A program made the position numbers and the translations under genes. This document shows positions 24,501-33,177 of a stretch of 64,000 bases of DNA, in pieces; position 1 is the stretch's first letter; each line of letters starts with the position of its first letter. Source of the DNA: Maridesulfovibrio sp. (lineage in GTDB: Bacteria; Desulfobacterota; Desulfovibrionia; Desulfovibrionales; Desulfovibrionaceae); contig NZ_OY780933.1 of the NCBI RefSeq assembly GCF_963676065.1, positions 1 through 64,000 on the forward strand, in the 5' to 3' direction. The notes under the pieces are model-generated. The model was not told the origin of the DNA and ran no database searches. It worked only from the letters and a program-made list of their open reading frames with translations.

Positions 24501-24598
24501 TGGGACAAAATTGCCCGGTAATTAGAAACAATAAGGGCAATCAACCACCTGTGATTCAACTTCTGGGGTCGATAACAGATTCTGAAAAAAAAGTATAA
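21509..24598 (+). CDS. Three-domain fusion: radical SAM, ArsM-like methyltransferase, DUF5714-like
   Basis: 1029 residues. Part 1 (about 75-370) is a radical SAM domain with the cluster triad Cys91-x3-Cys95-x2-Cys98, the LTGGEPLVH turn and ISVDGIGKTHDKLRG. Part 2 (about 480-680) is a class I SAM methyltransferase like ArsM: VVDLGSGRG (514-522) and LLLSNCVLNL (Cys591), with paired Cys late in the part (ESCCPTP). Part 3 (about 800-1010) has zinc-like Cys pairs (CMVCGAELEYL, CAFCGEKHE, CDKCHSEDG) and the GGFCGFMGVCGAAIG region of the DUF5714 type. The fusion suggests methylation, and perhaps further radical tailoring, of arsenic- or metal-containing compounds. Alternative: an unrelated methyl-transfer cofactor pathway. 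The start is an internal-context TTG/ATG region after AAGGAGACC. Confidence 0.82.
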   Translation: MPFNISEWTRIIHAQTPVYIRPESPDWFVPTPSGDSLLSDMQKNPGRELGLEEKRFLMRLPDAAEKSYPGRYALLKTKTLRELWFHITDNCNMSCSHCLFSSSPQTKRELPAERVLELTAQAEKLGCRMFALTGGEPLVHKGLDRILNRMLEIESSHVAVLTNGLAVKKFFSAHRYDFSRLHLQISVDGIGKTHDKLRGKGMFASLEKSLNWLSAEGIPFTLSMCVTKSNVEEMKEVVEFAAETGASNVHFMWYFVRGRGEYEQFVEPERIYPHLLKAWETGERTGVTIDNVEAVKSMIFAPCGTVHDGSTAGWESLAVGPDEKLYPSAATVGIDEISTCINNDLGLAWKKSTVLEELRKSSGKNLSTPFKLILGGGDTDHSYMHKSSFTGDDPYSSLYEKLALELICRKAAQSLQNEKPGLLLKMGDRLDRCSGHGEVALTHTNCLLAVAGNNSLAIVKDFYTEAADKAKEDILNPACYHPDIMSHIPEQFRFRGYGCGSPVMDAGITEGEHVVDLGSGRGIECFIAAKQVGRNGKVTGIDMLDPMLDHAREGQAAVAEKLGYNNMDFRKGYLETLPIDENCADLLLSNCVLNLSTDKRRTFAEMFRVLKPGGRLTVSDVVCETEPGPEIRNDDTLHGECIAGAQTQKNLCGLLEEAGFESLMMIKRFPYRTVGGHQFYSLTFSARKPIATEMVKTVYRGPLSTAVTPAGSILIPGSVAEISRQEADLLGEQLFIINEEGAVDNVFIGESCCPTPDSFDKPEANKQPEQKHANISMKTMAGCMVCGAELEYLTEYREMTCAFCGEKHEANGHCVNDHFVCDKCHSEDGMAVLPHLLKSSTEKDMIALLVKARNHPAIPMHGPEHHALVPGVIAAAYRNCGGAIDDRVIDTAVSRGSKIAGGFCGFMGVCGAAIGVGTAMSAILEATPLTASKRSIVQKGTLSALKLISEIEAPRCCQRDSWLALKAAAQASEEVLGLQLKADTHILCDQMNTNKECMGQNCPVIRNNKGNQPPVIQLLGSITDSEKKV

Positions 24599-24667
24599 AA
24601 CCTACTTGACTTTTCCACCTAGATACGAATATCTTCCCCTCTCTTACGTGACGGAGGTAAGCAAAAA

Positions 24668-24979
24668 ATGTATGCAATAATTGAGACTGGCGGCAAGCAG
24701 TTCCGCGTTGAAGAAGGCCTGGAACTCAACGTCCAGAAAATGGACGCTGAAGCAGGCACTAAAGTCGATCTGGATAAAATTCTTCTTATCGGTCAGGGCG
24801 AAGACGTTAAAATCGGCGCTCCTTATGTTGAAGGTGCGAAGGTTTCCTGCACAGTAGTTGAACATGGTCGTGATAAAAAGATCATCGTTTTCAAAAAAAG
24901 ACGCAGGAAAGACTCTCAGACCAAACAGGGTCATCGTCAGGACTACACAAGAATCAAAGTGGAAGCCATTCAGGCTTAA
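24668..24979 (+). CDS. rplU: 50S ribosomal protein L21
   Basis: 103 residues with the invariant N-terminus [17 protein letters not shown] and the basic C-terminal [18 protein letters not shown]. It is the first gene of the conserved rplU-rpmA-obg order. The gene is preceded by GGAGGTAAGC. A weak promoter-like TTGACT lies near 24606. L21 binds 23S rRNA and is needed for L20 assembly. Confidence 0.98.
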   Translation: MYAIIETGGKQFRVEEGLELNVQKMDAEAGTKVDLDKILLIGQGEDVKIGAPYVEGAKVSCTVVEHGRDKKIIVFKKRRRKDSQTKQGHRQDYTRIKVEAIQA

Positions 24980-25012
24980 GCTTGACGACAGAACCTACTA
25001 AGGAGGCTAATA

Positions 25013-25282
25013 ATGGCTCATAAGAAAGCGGGCGGTAGCTCGAAGAACGGTCGCGATAGTAATGCCCAAAGACGCGGTGTTAAACGTTTTGGTGGTCAGG
25101 AAGTACTGGCTGGCAACATTCTTGTTCGCCAGGTTGGTAGTAAAGTCCACGCAGGTAAAAACGTTGGTACCGGTAAAGACTGGACTTTGTTTGCACTGGT
25201 AGACGGTGTTGTGCAGTACGAAAAGTACGTGCGCAAAAACCGTGTAAAAACCAGAGTTCACATCGTTCCTGCAGAAGCCTAG
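25013..25282 (+). CDS. rpmA: 50S ribosomal protein L27
   Basis: 89 residues, beginning [20 protein letters not shown], the flexible N-terminal arm that reaches the peptidyl-transferase centre. No cleavable N-terminal extension of the Firmicutes type is present. It lies 33 bases after rplU with AAGGAGG before the ATG. Confidence 0.98.
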   Translation: MAHKKAGGSSKNGRDSNAQRRGVKRFGGQEVLAGNILVRQVGSKVHAGKNVGTGKDWTLFALVDGVVQYEKYVRKNRVKTRVHIVPAEA

Positions 25283-25393
25283 ACATTAGGCGAAAGCACT
25301 TTTTCAGGCAGGGGTCGCATTCAATTATGCGTCCCCTGCCTTTTCGTGTTATTTTGCCTTTGGAAATCACCCAACGGCAAACAGGTAAATATT

Positions 25394-26452
25394 ATGAAAT
25401 TTATTGATGAAGCTACGATTACGGTTCGTTCCGGAAAAGGCGGCAAGGGCTGCGTGGCCTTCCGCAGGGAAAGATTTATACCCAAAGGCGGACCCAGCGG
25501 AGGCGATGGCGGCAAAGGCGGAGACCTTATCATGCGCGGTAGCTCCAAGCTGCTGACTCTCTACGACTTCCGCCTCAAAAGGGTTTACGACGCCAAGAAC
25601 GGAGACCCCGGGCAGGGACGCGACAAATACGGTCGTGCTGCCGATGACCTGATCGTAGATCTCCCGCTCGGTACACTTGTATACGAAGTGGACCCCGAAG
25701 ATGGCAGCGAAAAGCTGATCGCGGACCTTACTGAAGAAGGCCGTGAAATTGTCATCTGCAAAGGCGGTGACGGCGGTCGCGGCAACATCCACTTCAAATC
25801 CTCCACCAACCAGACCCCGCGTCAGGCTGAAGAAGGATTCCCCGGAGAGGAAAAGCGCATCCGCCTGCAACTCAAGATCATTGCGGACGTAGGCCTTCTC
25901 GGTCTGCCGAATGCAGGTAAATCCACCTTTATTTCCAAAATTTCCGCGGCAAAACCTAAAATTGCCGCCTACCCTTTCACGACCCTCGTTCCCAACCTCG
26001 GAGTTGTGGATGATGACATGGGCAGCAAGCTGGTCATCGCCGACATTCCGGGTCTGATCGAAGGAGCCAGTGAAGGGCTGGGACTGGGGCACCGCTTCCT
26101 CAAACATGTGGAACGGACCAGATTTCTCGTGCATATCCTCAGCGCGGAGGACTTGAGCCTTGAGGATCCTTTTGAAGGATTCAAAATGCTTGATGAAGAA
26201 CTGCGCATTTTTGATGAGGAAATGGCCGCGAAAACCCAGCTGCGGGTCATCAACAAAATCGACCTGCTTTCTGAAGAAGACCTTGCAGCGATCAAGGCAA
26301 AAGCTGATGAAGCAGGCGAGAAAATTTATTTCATATCCGCTCTCCACAGCGATGGGGTTCAGGAACTCCTGAGTGACATGTGGGACAGATTCAAAGCCAT
26401 GAATCAAGAGGAAGCAGATGAGCAGGACGCAGAACAGGATCAAGACTCTTAA
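25394..26452 (+). CDS. obgE: Obg/CgtA GTPase
   Basis: 352 residues from the ATG at 25394; the in-frame start at 25346 is unlikely because homologues begin MKFIDEA. The N-terminal glycine-rich Obg fold (KGGKGCVAFRRER, GGDGGKGGD) is followed by a G domain with GLPNAGKSTF, DIPGLIEGA, NKIDLL and SALHSDG. The C-terminus is short and acidic. Obg takes part in ribosome assembly and stress control. It overlaps proB by 35 bases. Confidence 0.96.
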   Translation: MKFIDEATITVRSGKGGKGCVAFRRERFIPKGGPSGGDGGKGGDLIMRGSSKLLTLYDFRLKRVYDAKNGDPGQGRDKYGRAADDLIVDLPLGTLVYEVDPEDGSEKLIADLTEEGREIVICKGGDGGRGNIHFKSSTNQTPRQAEEGFPGEEKRIRLQLKIIADVGLLGLPNAGKSTFISKISAAKPKIAAYPFTTLVPNLGVVDDDMGSKLVIADIPGLIEGASEGLGLGHRFLKHVERTRFLVHILSAEDLSLEDPFEGFKMLDEELRIFDEEMAAKTQLRVINKIDLLSEEDLAAIKAKADEAGEKIYFISALHSDGVQELLSDMWDRFKAMNQEEADEQDAEQDQDS

Positions 26453-27560
26453 AGAAGCTAAGCGTATTGTTGTTAAAATCGGCAGCGCGGTACTAACCAC
26501 GGCAGAGGGAATCAATCTCGGCCTGATCTGCCGCCTTGCCGACCAGCTGGCCACACTGCACGAACGCGGTGTGGATATTGTACTGGTTTCATCAGGAGCT
26601 GTTGCAGCCGGCAGGAATTCCATTCCGTCCGAGGCTAAACTGGATGATCTGCCTGCGCGTCAGGCGGCATCGGCCATCGGCCAGTCCCGGCTCATGCATG
26701 AATATGACGAAACCTTTCGCCGATTCGGTCTCGTTACTTCACAGGTCCTGCTTACCCGTGACGACCTAAAGCTCCGCGACCGTTTCCTCAATGCCCGCAA
26801 CACTCTTTCCAGACTGCTGGAATGGCGGGTGATCCCGATCATCAACGAAAACGATACCGTGGCCGTTCAGGAACTGGAATTCGGAGATAACGACACTCTG
26901 GCCAGCCTGATTTTGAATGTTGTAGAGGCTGATCTCTTCGTAAACCTCACTTCTGCTGACGGTGTTTTCGATAAAAATCCCGATAAAAATCCTGACGCAA
27001 AACCGCTGGCCTACATCGAGAACATTCACAACCTCGATCTAGATGCCATGTGTGACGGCAAAACAGCTGTCGGTTCCGGCGGCATGTTTTCCAAGATGCG
27101 CGCAGCAAACCGTGCAGCTCAACTCGGTGTACCGACCCTGATTCTCTCGGGGAAAGACCGCATGATCATCGAACGAGTTTTTAACGGCGAAGAGTGCGGT
27201 ACATGGATTGTACCGGATGAAAAATCTGTTTCCAGACGCAAATACTGGCTGGCGTATCATTGTGATCCTGCCGGTGATCTGGTCATAGATGCCGGAGCGG
27301 AGAAAGCATTGCTCGCAGGTGGAAAAAGTCTACTTCCAGCCGGGATCAGCGAAGTCAAAGGCGATTTCAAAGCCGGTGAACTGGTGCGGGTCATCGGGCA
27401 GAACGGTAAATCCTTAGCCGTAGGACTGGCCAGCTACAGTGCCGAAGACATTCAAAAAATTAAAGGATGTAAATCCTGCGAAATTGAATCCATCCTCGAC
27501 AAATGCCCATACCCGGAAGCTATCCACCGGGACAATCTACTGCTGGACGCCGCTTTGTAG
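26418..27560 (+). CDS. proB: Glutamate 5-kinase
   Basis: 380 residues, with the amino-acid kinase start RIVVKIGSAVL, VSSGAVAAG, IINENDTVA and DNDTLAS (substrate and ATP-binding loops). A C-terminal PUA domain (about 285-370, KGDFKAGELVRVIG) is present, the usual long ProB form. It phosphorylates glutamate in proline synthesis and is normally feedback-inhibited by proline. It is translationally overlapped with obg. No proA follows; a terminator does. Confidence 0.96.
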   Translation: MSRTQNRIKTLKEAKRIVVKIGSAVLTTAEGINLGLICRLADQLATLHERGVDIVLVSSGAVAAGRNSIPSEAKLDDLPARQAASAIGQSRLMHEYDETFRRFGLVTSQVLLTRDDLKLRDRFLNARNTLSRLLEWRVIPIINENDTVAVQELEFGDNDTLASLILNVVEADLFVNLTSADGVFDKNPDKNPDAKPLAYIENIHNLDLDAMCDGKTAVGSGGMFSKMRAANRAAQLGVPTLILSGKDRMIIERVFNGEECGTWIVPDEKSVSRRKYWLAYHCDPAGDLVIDAGAEKALLAGGKSLLPAGISEVKGDFKAGELVRVIGQNGKSLAVGLASYSAEDIQKIKGCKSCEIESILDKCPYPEAIHRDNLLLDAAL

Positions 27561-27618
27561 AATTCCGTCCGGTAGGCGATTTAACTACCGCAACTAAAAT
27601 CTATTGTTATAATTTTCA

Positions 27619-27649
27619 GGACAGGTCTCGTGACCTGTCCTATTTTTTT
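27619..27649 (+). terminator. Terminator of the rplU-rpmA-obg-proB operon
   Basis: The perfect 9-bp stem GGACAGGTC / GACCTGTCC with loop TCGT is followed by TATTTTTTT. Confidence 0.9.
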
Positions 27650-27786
27650 ACTTGATGGACATAATCTCAGTGCCTAAATTATTTTAGTTTTATTTTTTTA
27701 TAAAATAGCCATAAAGTTTCCACCAAATATGCCGATTATTATAATACAAATATTACATTTAAATTTCACAATTGGGAAATATTGAA

Positions 27787-29067
27787 ATGCGCATCGGTTC
27801 AACGCTCGGCAACACAACTAATAGCAGCGACCCCAATTCATATCTGGGGAATTTTACCAGTGCGATGCGCGCACGCCGAGCCAAGCAGGAATCTTTCCAG
27901 AATTTTTGCCAATCCATCGAAGACAAAAAAAATTTCAGCACTTCCGCGACTAACCGCGCACCTAAACAACCCCGCCCACAGCAGCCTCATAGGTACAACC
28001 CGGAAGTTGCAATCCAAAAAGTTGTCCAAACGACTGCTGCTTATCTTGATTTTAAAGTCGGGCAGATTTTTGAAAACGATAAATCTAAACTTCTTTCCGG
28101 CAAACCCGATTCTGAGTACCAAAACAGCCTGAAACAACTCACTAAAGCCATCGATGGTCAAGACTATGATAACGCCCACAAAATCCTTGAGAAATTTTAC
28201 AAAGGAGATTCAGATCAAGTTATCGCCAAAATCGAAAAGACCCTGGATAAGGTTGAGGATAAATTCTGGGGAGATATAAAAAAAGTTCTAGGTCAGATGC
28301 GGGAAGTCCAAGGACTTACCCTGTCCGAAGGAGTTGCAGATCAGAATGCGATATCCGGCTATGATATAATTGATAAAGCCATTGAGAACGCCAGACACAA
28401 AAACAGTTCTCTTTCCGACACTGATTTTTCATCACTTCTCTCTAACGCTCGAGAAGATTCTATTAATTATGCGGTAAATAGACTGAAAAACGAAGACAAA
28501 AAAGTCCAAAACACTACCGATGCAGAAGAAACCATCCAGTCCGTCTCTGTTTATACCAAACATTTTCTGTTCAACAGTCAAAGCTATGCCGACAAATTCA
28601 CTGACAATGAACTGGCCGTTAGCTCACAGGTAGAGAGAAGCAAAGACACAACAAAGGCAATGCGTGTCCGCAGACATATTATCCACAACGACAACCGCTT
28701 CAGCCAGATTACAGATGAAGAAATCGCACGAAGTGCTGGACTTTCGATGGCACGCACAAGCCAGCTAGGTTCCAAAATACAAAAAATGGGTGACACCGTC
28801 ATCGATGAACTGGGCGATCTGCTTTCAAAAAGCAAACGCGAAAACATAACTCCCCAAGCTGAAGAACTTTCTGAAACTGATAAAAAAAGTTTTGAAATGA
28901 ATGTGCCTGAAGAGATCGTCATCAATGAAGACTGGAAAACAAAACGGGAAGACCTTATGAGCCTCATGGTTGAGGAAACCTTAAGCTATTCACGAAAGAT
29001 GACCGCACGACGCAAAAACCAGCAGCATTACAACACATCAACTTCATCATTTTCCTTCCGAGTTTGA
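27787..29067 (+). CDS. Hypothetical 426-residue helical protein, AT-rich orphan
   Basis: Start at the ATG at 27787 (a TTG at 27772 is also in frame). It is rich in Asn, Lys, Ser and Asp, with a low-complexity segment near residue 55 (PKQPRPQQPHR) and long amphipathic helices (QKVVQTTAAYLDFKVG; ITDEEIARSAGLSMARTSQL). The latter could be a helix-turn-helix-like helix pair. No signal peptide. The base composition is more AT-rich than its neighbours and it is flanked by non-coding AT-rich DNA, which suggests horizontal acquisition. It loosely recalls secretion-gatekeeper or structural proteins, but I cannot name a family. Confidence 0.7.
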   Translation: MRIGSTLGNTTNSSDPNSYLGNFTSAMRARRAKQESFQNFCQSIEDKKNFSTSATNRAPKQPRPQQPHRYNPEVAIQKVVQTTAAYLDFKVGQIFENDKSKLLSGKPDSEYQNSLKQLTKAIDGQDYDNAHKILEKFYKGDSDQVIAKIEKTLDKVEDKFWGDIKKVLGQMREVQGLTLSEGVADQNAISGYDIIDKAIENARHKNSSLSDTDFSSLLSNAREDSINYAVNRLKNEDKKVQNTTDAEETIQSVSVYTKHFLFNSQSYADKFTDNELAVSSQVERSKDTTKAMRVRRHIIHNDNRFSQITDEEIARSAGLSMARTSQLGSKIQKMGDTVIDELGDLLSKSKRENITPQAEELSETDKKSFEMNVPEEIVINEDWKTKREDLMSLMVEETLSYSRKMTARRKNQQHYNTSTSSFSFRV

Positions 29068-29194
29068 TCAAATGATGAAGTTAACCTTGCCTTCCTTCCG
29101 ATTTCTCATTGAAAAATTTTAACAAAAATGAGGAAGCAATTAAAAAAGATCAGGCCGAACAAACTAGATGGGATGATTATTTCAGCGGATAGGC

Positions 29195-29953
29195 CTAAGT
29201 AATATCTTTTTCATCTGCGGCAGTCCGTTCATTAACGGGATTTGCTGAATTCTTCTGGGACAGGAACGCCCCGAGGATACCGGCAATAAATACAGCAAGA
29301 TACATCTGCCCAAAAAGGCCCTGCAAAATAACCAGCGACCGGGCCATCAGCGAAACAGGGAGAATATCCCCATATCCGACGGTTAGCATGGTTATGTAGC
29401 TGAAATAGGTTAAAGCTCCCCTGATGACAAAAATATTTTCAGATAAATCAATACCTGAAAAAGATCCGTTCTTCAAAATTTCGCAAAGGCTGTAAGCATC
29501 GGCCCAAGCCAATCCGGCCAGCATATAGATACAAATTGCCCCTGAAATCAAATCCCGTGTGACTCTTTTCTGCAGCCACATGAACCGCTGAATCCCCCAT
29601 ATCGCGATAATCAGCATAAGCATATCCGCACACTCGCTACCCGCAAGCCAGTTCATATCCCGTGTGCGAATAAATAAGATCGAGCAGACCAGCGAGACCC
29701 CATATAGCACGAAATAGCCGCAGAGTTTGGCCTTGTCGGTTATGATCGCAGAAACAGCAGAGAGGAGCACCAGATAGGTATAAAAATACAGAACCTGTTG
29801 CAGAAGAAGAGATTCCCCAGCAATGGGCGTTATAAAAATCTGCACCACCAGAAATGCAAGTAGAACCGTGAATTTTGAAGGGCTGTACTTGAAAATACGG
29901 TAGAGCTTGAACATGAACGGGCTGTATCTGAATTCTTTGTTTGATCCGGTCAT
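29195..29953 (-). CDS. Two-pore-domain-like potassium channel protein
   Basis: 252 residues. The selectivity filter TVGYGDILPVS appears after several hydrophobic segments, with a final TM near the C-terminus (VLQGLFGQMYLAVFIAGILGAF cut to its core). The N-terminal half has several extra TM segments, so this is an Ion_trans_2-type channel with a long membrane part. No RCK/TrkA domain is present, so gating control is unknown. Inner membrane. Confidence 0.85.
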   Translation of the reverse strand: MTGSNKEFRYSPFMFKLYRIFKYSPSKFTVLLAFLVVQIFITPIAGESLLLQQVLYFYTYLVLLSAVSAIITDKAKLCGYFVLYGVSLVCSILFIRTRDMNWLAGSECADMLMLIIAIWGIQRFMWLQKRVTRDLISGAICIYMLAGLAWADAYSLCEILKNGSFSGIDLSENIFVIRGALTYFSYITMLTVGYGDILPVSLMARSLVILQGLFGQMYLAVFIAGILGAFLSQKNSANPVNERTAADEKDIT

Positions 29954-30094
29954 GTCCTTTTATTACCTTATAAAACCCCGCAATTCCATATTTTTATACT
30001 CGTTGACCCCGATTTGCCGCTATCGGATGGTTGCTAAGCGATTCAATTGGGCGTAGCTTTCGGGCTTCAAATTATCCCAAAGGACTGAGCTAAA

Positions 30095-31273
30095 ATGGAA
30101 CCTTTATATAAAAACAAGAACTTACAGATAATCTTTTCCGTAACCCTCATGGCTATCATGGGTGTTTCAAGTATAATCCCGGCCCTGCCTGATATGATCC
30201 GTGAATTTGGAATATCCGCATCTACTATCGGACTAATCTTCACCATTTTCACCCTGCCCGGCATCATTTTTTCCCCCCTTGCAGGGATCTTCGCAGACCG
30301 ACTGGGACGTAAAAAAATACTCGTGCCGGCCCTGCTTATTTTCGGAATTTTCGGAACCGCATGTTTTTTTGCCCCTGATTTCAAGTCACTGCTAATACTG
30401 CGTTTTATTCAGGGAGTCGGGGCCTCGGCCATCGGGGTTATCAACCTGACCATCATCGGGGATTTATTCACTGGAAATGACAGAATCAAGGCAATGGGAC
30501 TTAATGCCGGGGTATTAAGCATGGGTACAGCCATTTTCCCGGCTATCGGCGGAATACTGGCTCAAATCAGCTGGGAAGCACCTTTCCTTCTCTCACTCAG
30601 TGCTCTGCCGCTGGCATGGCTGGTCGCGTTCAAGCTCGATAACCCTGAGCCGTCCGGCAATGGAAATTTTAAAAAATATATGAAAGCGGCCTTACAAGGC
30701 ATGCGTAGAAGAGACGTTTTAAGCCTTTTCGCCATCTCCCTGCTAACCTTCATTATACTGTACGGTCCCATCATAACCTATCTGCCGCTGCTGCTTAATT
30801 CCCGTTTCGAGGCATCGCCGTTAATGATCGGAATAGTCATATCCAGCGCATCTTTCATCACAGCACTGGCCGCATCTCAGATGGGCTATCTCGCCCGCTT
30901 CATGTCACAGCCGATGATGATCTCCCTATCCGCCTTCGCGTACGCAGCAGCCATGATCATGCTCCCAACCGCAGATTCCGCGCTGTGGTGCATTCTGCCT
31001 GTCTGTATGTTCGGGCTGGGCCAAGGCCTGAATATGCCCAACTCAATGTCCATGCTCACAGCCATCGCACCTATGGAACACAGAGCTATTTTCATGTCGG
31101 TAAACGGAATGCTGTTACGTGCGGGACAGACAATCGCCCCTATTCTGATGGGACTGGTTTACTCCGGGTTCAGCCTTGAAGCTGTCTTTTACGCTGGAGC
31201 AATCGTCGCTGCGGCCATATTCGTTGTTTCCTCATTTTACTTAAGAGGGTATGAAGCAGAAACAGTGCAGTAA
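30095..31273 (+). CDS. Major-facilitator exporter, 12-TM drug-type
   Basis: 392 residues with the length and motif A (GIFADRLGRKKIL) of DHA1 efflux proteins, a conserved MGVSSIIPALPD N-terminal part and an RFIQGVGASAIGVIN motif B region. AAAGGACTGAGCTAAA precedes the ATG. It stands alone; the divergent neighbour is the potassium channel gene. Substrate unknown. Confidence 0.85.
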   Translation: MEPLYKNKNLQIIFSVTLMAIMGVSSIIPALPDMIREFGISASTIGLIFTIFTLPGIIFSPLAGIFADRLGRKKILVPALLIFGIFGTACFFAPDFKSLLILRFIQGVGASAIGVINLTIIGDLFTGNDRIKAMGLNAGVLSMGTAIFPAIGGILAQISWEAPFLLSLSALPLAWLVAFKLDNPEPSGNGNFKKYMKAALQGMRRRDVLSLFAISLLTFIILYGPIITYLPLLLNSRFEASPLMIGIVISSASFITALAASQMGYLARFMSQPMMISLSAFAYAAAMIMLPTADSALWCILPVCMFGLGQGLNMPNSMSMLTAIAPMEHRAIFMSVNGMLLRAGQTIAPILMGLVYSGFSLEAVFYAGAIVAAAIFVVSSFYLRGYEAETVQ

Positions 31274-31335
31274 ATAAATCTGTTAGTAATGATGAGTTAA
31301 AATCAAAATTAAAAACTACATTCCCGGAATAAATT

Positions 31336-31521
31336 ATGAAAACTGGAATCAGAGCACATATGAAGCATATTTTTAATCCGCTTCATATCTACTGTAGACT
31401 CATGGACAGGGGGGTCTCCTCGTCAGTTGCAAAAAAAATGGCACTTATCTATGAATTCTGTTTATTCAAACCGATAACTTTCTCTCTCCCGGCAATTAAA
31501 CATCAAAAGCGGGAGAAATAA
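31336..31521 (+). CDS. Small hypothetical protein (61 residues)
   Basis: The sequence starts MKTGIRAHMKHIFNPLHIYC and continues with RLMDRGVSSSVAKKMALIYE. I have an impression of similar short proteins in Desulfovibrio (memory, unchecked). It is basic, with a His/Tyr-rich N-terminal part. The ribosome-binding site is weak (GGAATAAATT). Its end overlaps the convergent PilZ gene by 26 bases. No function. Confidence 0.5.
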   Translation: MKTGIRAHMKHIFNPLHIYCRLMDRGVSSSVAKKMALIYEFCLFKPITFSLPAIKHQKREK

Positions 31522-31852
31522 GCTCGTTATCTATTGAATCCGCATCCTCAGCATTGAATTGAATGAGCCTGCGCAGGTGGGTAAAACTCATCTCATCCAT
31601 ATGATGAAAATCAGCTGCAAGGCCGCTTTCATCCGAACGAACGACTTTAGCGTTGACCCTGATTATGGCTTCTTCTGAAAGTGGAATTGAGACCTCGCAT
31701 TCATCACCTACGTAAAACCCTCTCACCGGATCACATAGGATTCCCTTCAAACTGATATTATGCGAGTCCACAAAGGCATCAATCTCTTCCTTATGCAGCA
31801 CAACCCTGAACCCAGCATTCACCCGTGTTCTACGCCTTTTATTCTGATCCAT
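31496..31852 (-). CDS. PilZ-domain protein
   Basis: 118 residues. The c-di-GMP-binding signature has the RRxxR-like block KRRRTRVN and then DSHNISLKGILC, corresponding to the D/N-x-S-x-x-G motif. It has no other domain, so it is a stand-alone c-di-GMP effector. A second PilZ gene lies at 51985-52335. Confidence 0.85.
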   Translation of the reverse strand: MDQNKRRRTRVNAGFRVVLHKEEIDAFVDSHNISLKGILCDPVRGFYVGDECEVSIPLSEEAIIRVNAKVVRSDESGLAADFHHMDEMSFTHLRRLIQFNAEDADSIDNELISPAFDV

Positions 31853-32437
31853 AGAAACTCCGATAAATATTAAAGAAACAACAACGCTTTTTTAATTTCT
31901 GTTACTAAATATTCGGGTCTTCTTCAATACCGTATAAAAAATAAAATCCTCAAATCGAACAAAAGTAGCAGCAAAAGCTGGTGCTATACCTCTGTAGATC
32001 AAAGCTAACGGTAAGGGGCTTTCCTGCCAACCATGAACAACATTCATTGAGATATGGGGGGCCAAAGCTGCTACTGCCATCCGGACTTCCTTCCCAGTAT
32101 TTTAAATAGTTCTGGTTTCATCTCCCGCTTCATACTATACTAGTTATAAATATTTTTTGTGGAATCCAAAAATTTATCCGTTAATCTCGACAGAAAAAGA
32201 CTGGTCAAGAATTCATTATCTACGCAGGTCAACATCATAAAAGGAGTTAATTTATAAGGCAAAAGCATTTACAACTTGCAATTAAATGCATTTCAATCTA
32301 GTTGAATGGGCGCTCACTATTCACAAAAAACACACCCATACTCCACCAAACATTCCCCTCACATTTTCGCTGTAACAGACCGGCAGTGGAGGACCGGACC
32401 AAGTGTGTTTTGAAAGACTTATTTTTAGGAGATACAA
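31853..32437. other. 585-base region without a supported gene
   Basis: AT-rich. An open frame on the minus strand (31892-32080) has a fair ribosome-binding site but no similarity I can see. The plus strand leader of the acetate transporter gene occupies the last part, with AGGAGATACAA before the ATG. I see no repeat, RNA gene or attachment site. Confidence 0.5.
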
Positions 32438-32995
32438 ATGGAATCAAAACTCGCAAACCCCGCCCCGTTGGGCCTGATGGGATTCGGCATGACCACCATC
32501 CTGCTGAACATTCATAACGCAGGATTTTTCCCTCTCGGTTCCATGGTTTTGGCCATGGGCATTTTCTACGGCGGCATAGCCCAGGTCATCGCCGGAGTGA
32601 TGGAATTCAAAAAAGGCAACACCTTCGGCACCACAGCCTTTACTTCCTATGGTCTGTTCTGGCTGACTCTGGTTGCCCTGATCGTCATGCCCAAGATGGG
32701 TCTTGCCGACCCCACCCCGCATGAATTCATGGGCTGCTACCTGCTCCTATGGGGTATATTCACTCTGTTCATGTTCCTTGGAACCCTGAAAAGCAACAAA
32801 GTGCTGCAGTTCATTTTCTTCTCCCTGACCGTACTTTTCTTCCTGCTCGCTATCGGTGATTTCTCCGGCAACCACTCCATCAGCACTATTGCAGGCTGGG
32901 AAGGGATTGTCTGCGGAGCTTCCGCATTCTACCTTGCCATGGCTGAAGTAATCAACGAACAGTTTGGGCGCACTGTCCTGCCTATCGGCGAATAG
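32438..32995 (+). CDS. satP: Acetate uptake transporter, GPR1/FUN34/YaaH family
   Basis: 185 residues with six hydrophobic segments and the signature [14 protein letters not shown]. Members carry acetate or succinate into the cell with protons. Acetate exchange fits a sulfate reducer. A terminator follows at 33021-33055, and the gene appears monocistronic. Confidence 0.92.
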   Translation: MESKLANPAPLGLMGFGMTTILLNIHNAGFFPLGSMVLAMGIFYGGIAQVIAGVMEFKKGNTFGTTAFTSYGLFWLTLVALIVMPKMGLADPTPHEFMGCYLLLWGIFTLFMFLGTLKSNKVLQFIFFSLTVLFFLLAIGDFSGNHSISTIAGWEGIVCGASAFYLAMAEVINEQFGRTVLPIGE

Positions 32996-33020
32996 AATAC
33001 TCACTTCTCATGAAAGTACT

Positions 33021-33055
33021 AAGGCCGCGCAGCATAAAGCTGTGCGGCCTTTTTT
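33021..33055 (+). terminator. Intrinsic terminator
   Basis: AAGGCCGCGCAGC and GCTGTGCGGCCT pair around ATAAA and are followed by TTTTTT. Confidence 0.9.
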
Positions 33056-33177
33056 AATACCACGCCGCAACGAATAATCCCGCCCTTCCCCTCTCCCGAC
33101 TTTTAAATTATAGATAGCGGACGCCCTGCGGAGCCTATACCCGCGCGGGCATCAAAAACGTTCAGGAGAAAATAGAT

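Noticed and set aside
25367..26623. 418-codon minus-strand frame across obg
   Set aside because: obg has clear GTPase motifs on the plus strand; this is a codon-pattern shadow.
29095..29188. Short frame ending in TRWDDYFSG, resembling the start of deoxycytidylate deaminase
   Set aside because: Only about 25 codons and no start of good quality; could be a decayed remnant but cannot be supported.
31892..32080. 62-codon minus-strand frame in the gap before the acetate transporter
   Set aside because: A fair GGAAGGA site precedes it, but composition is poor and no motif is seen; left unannotated.
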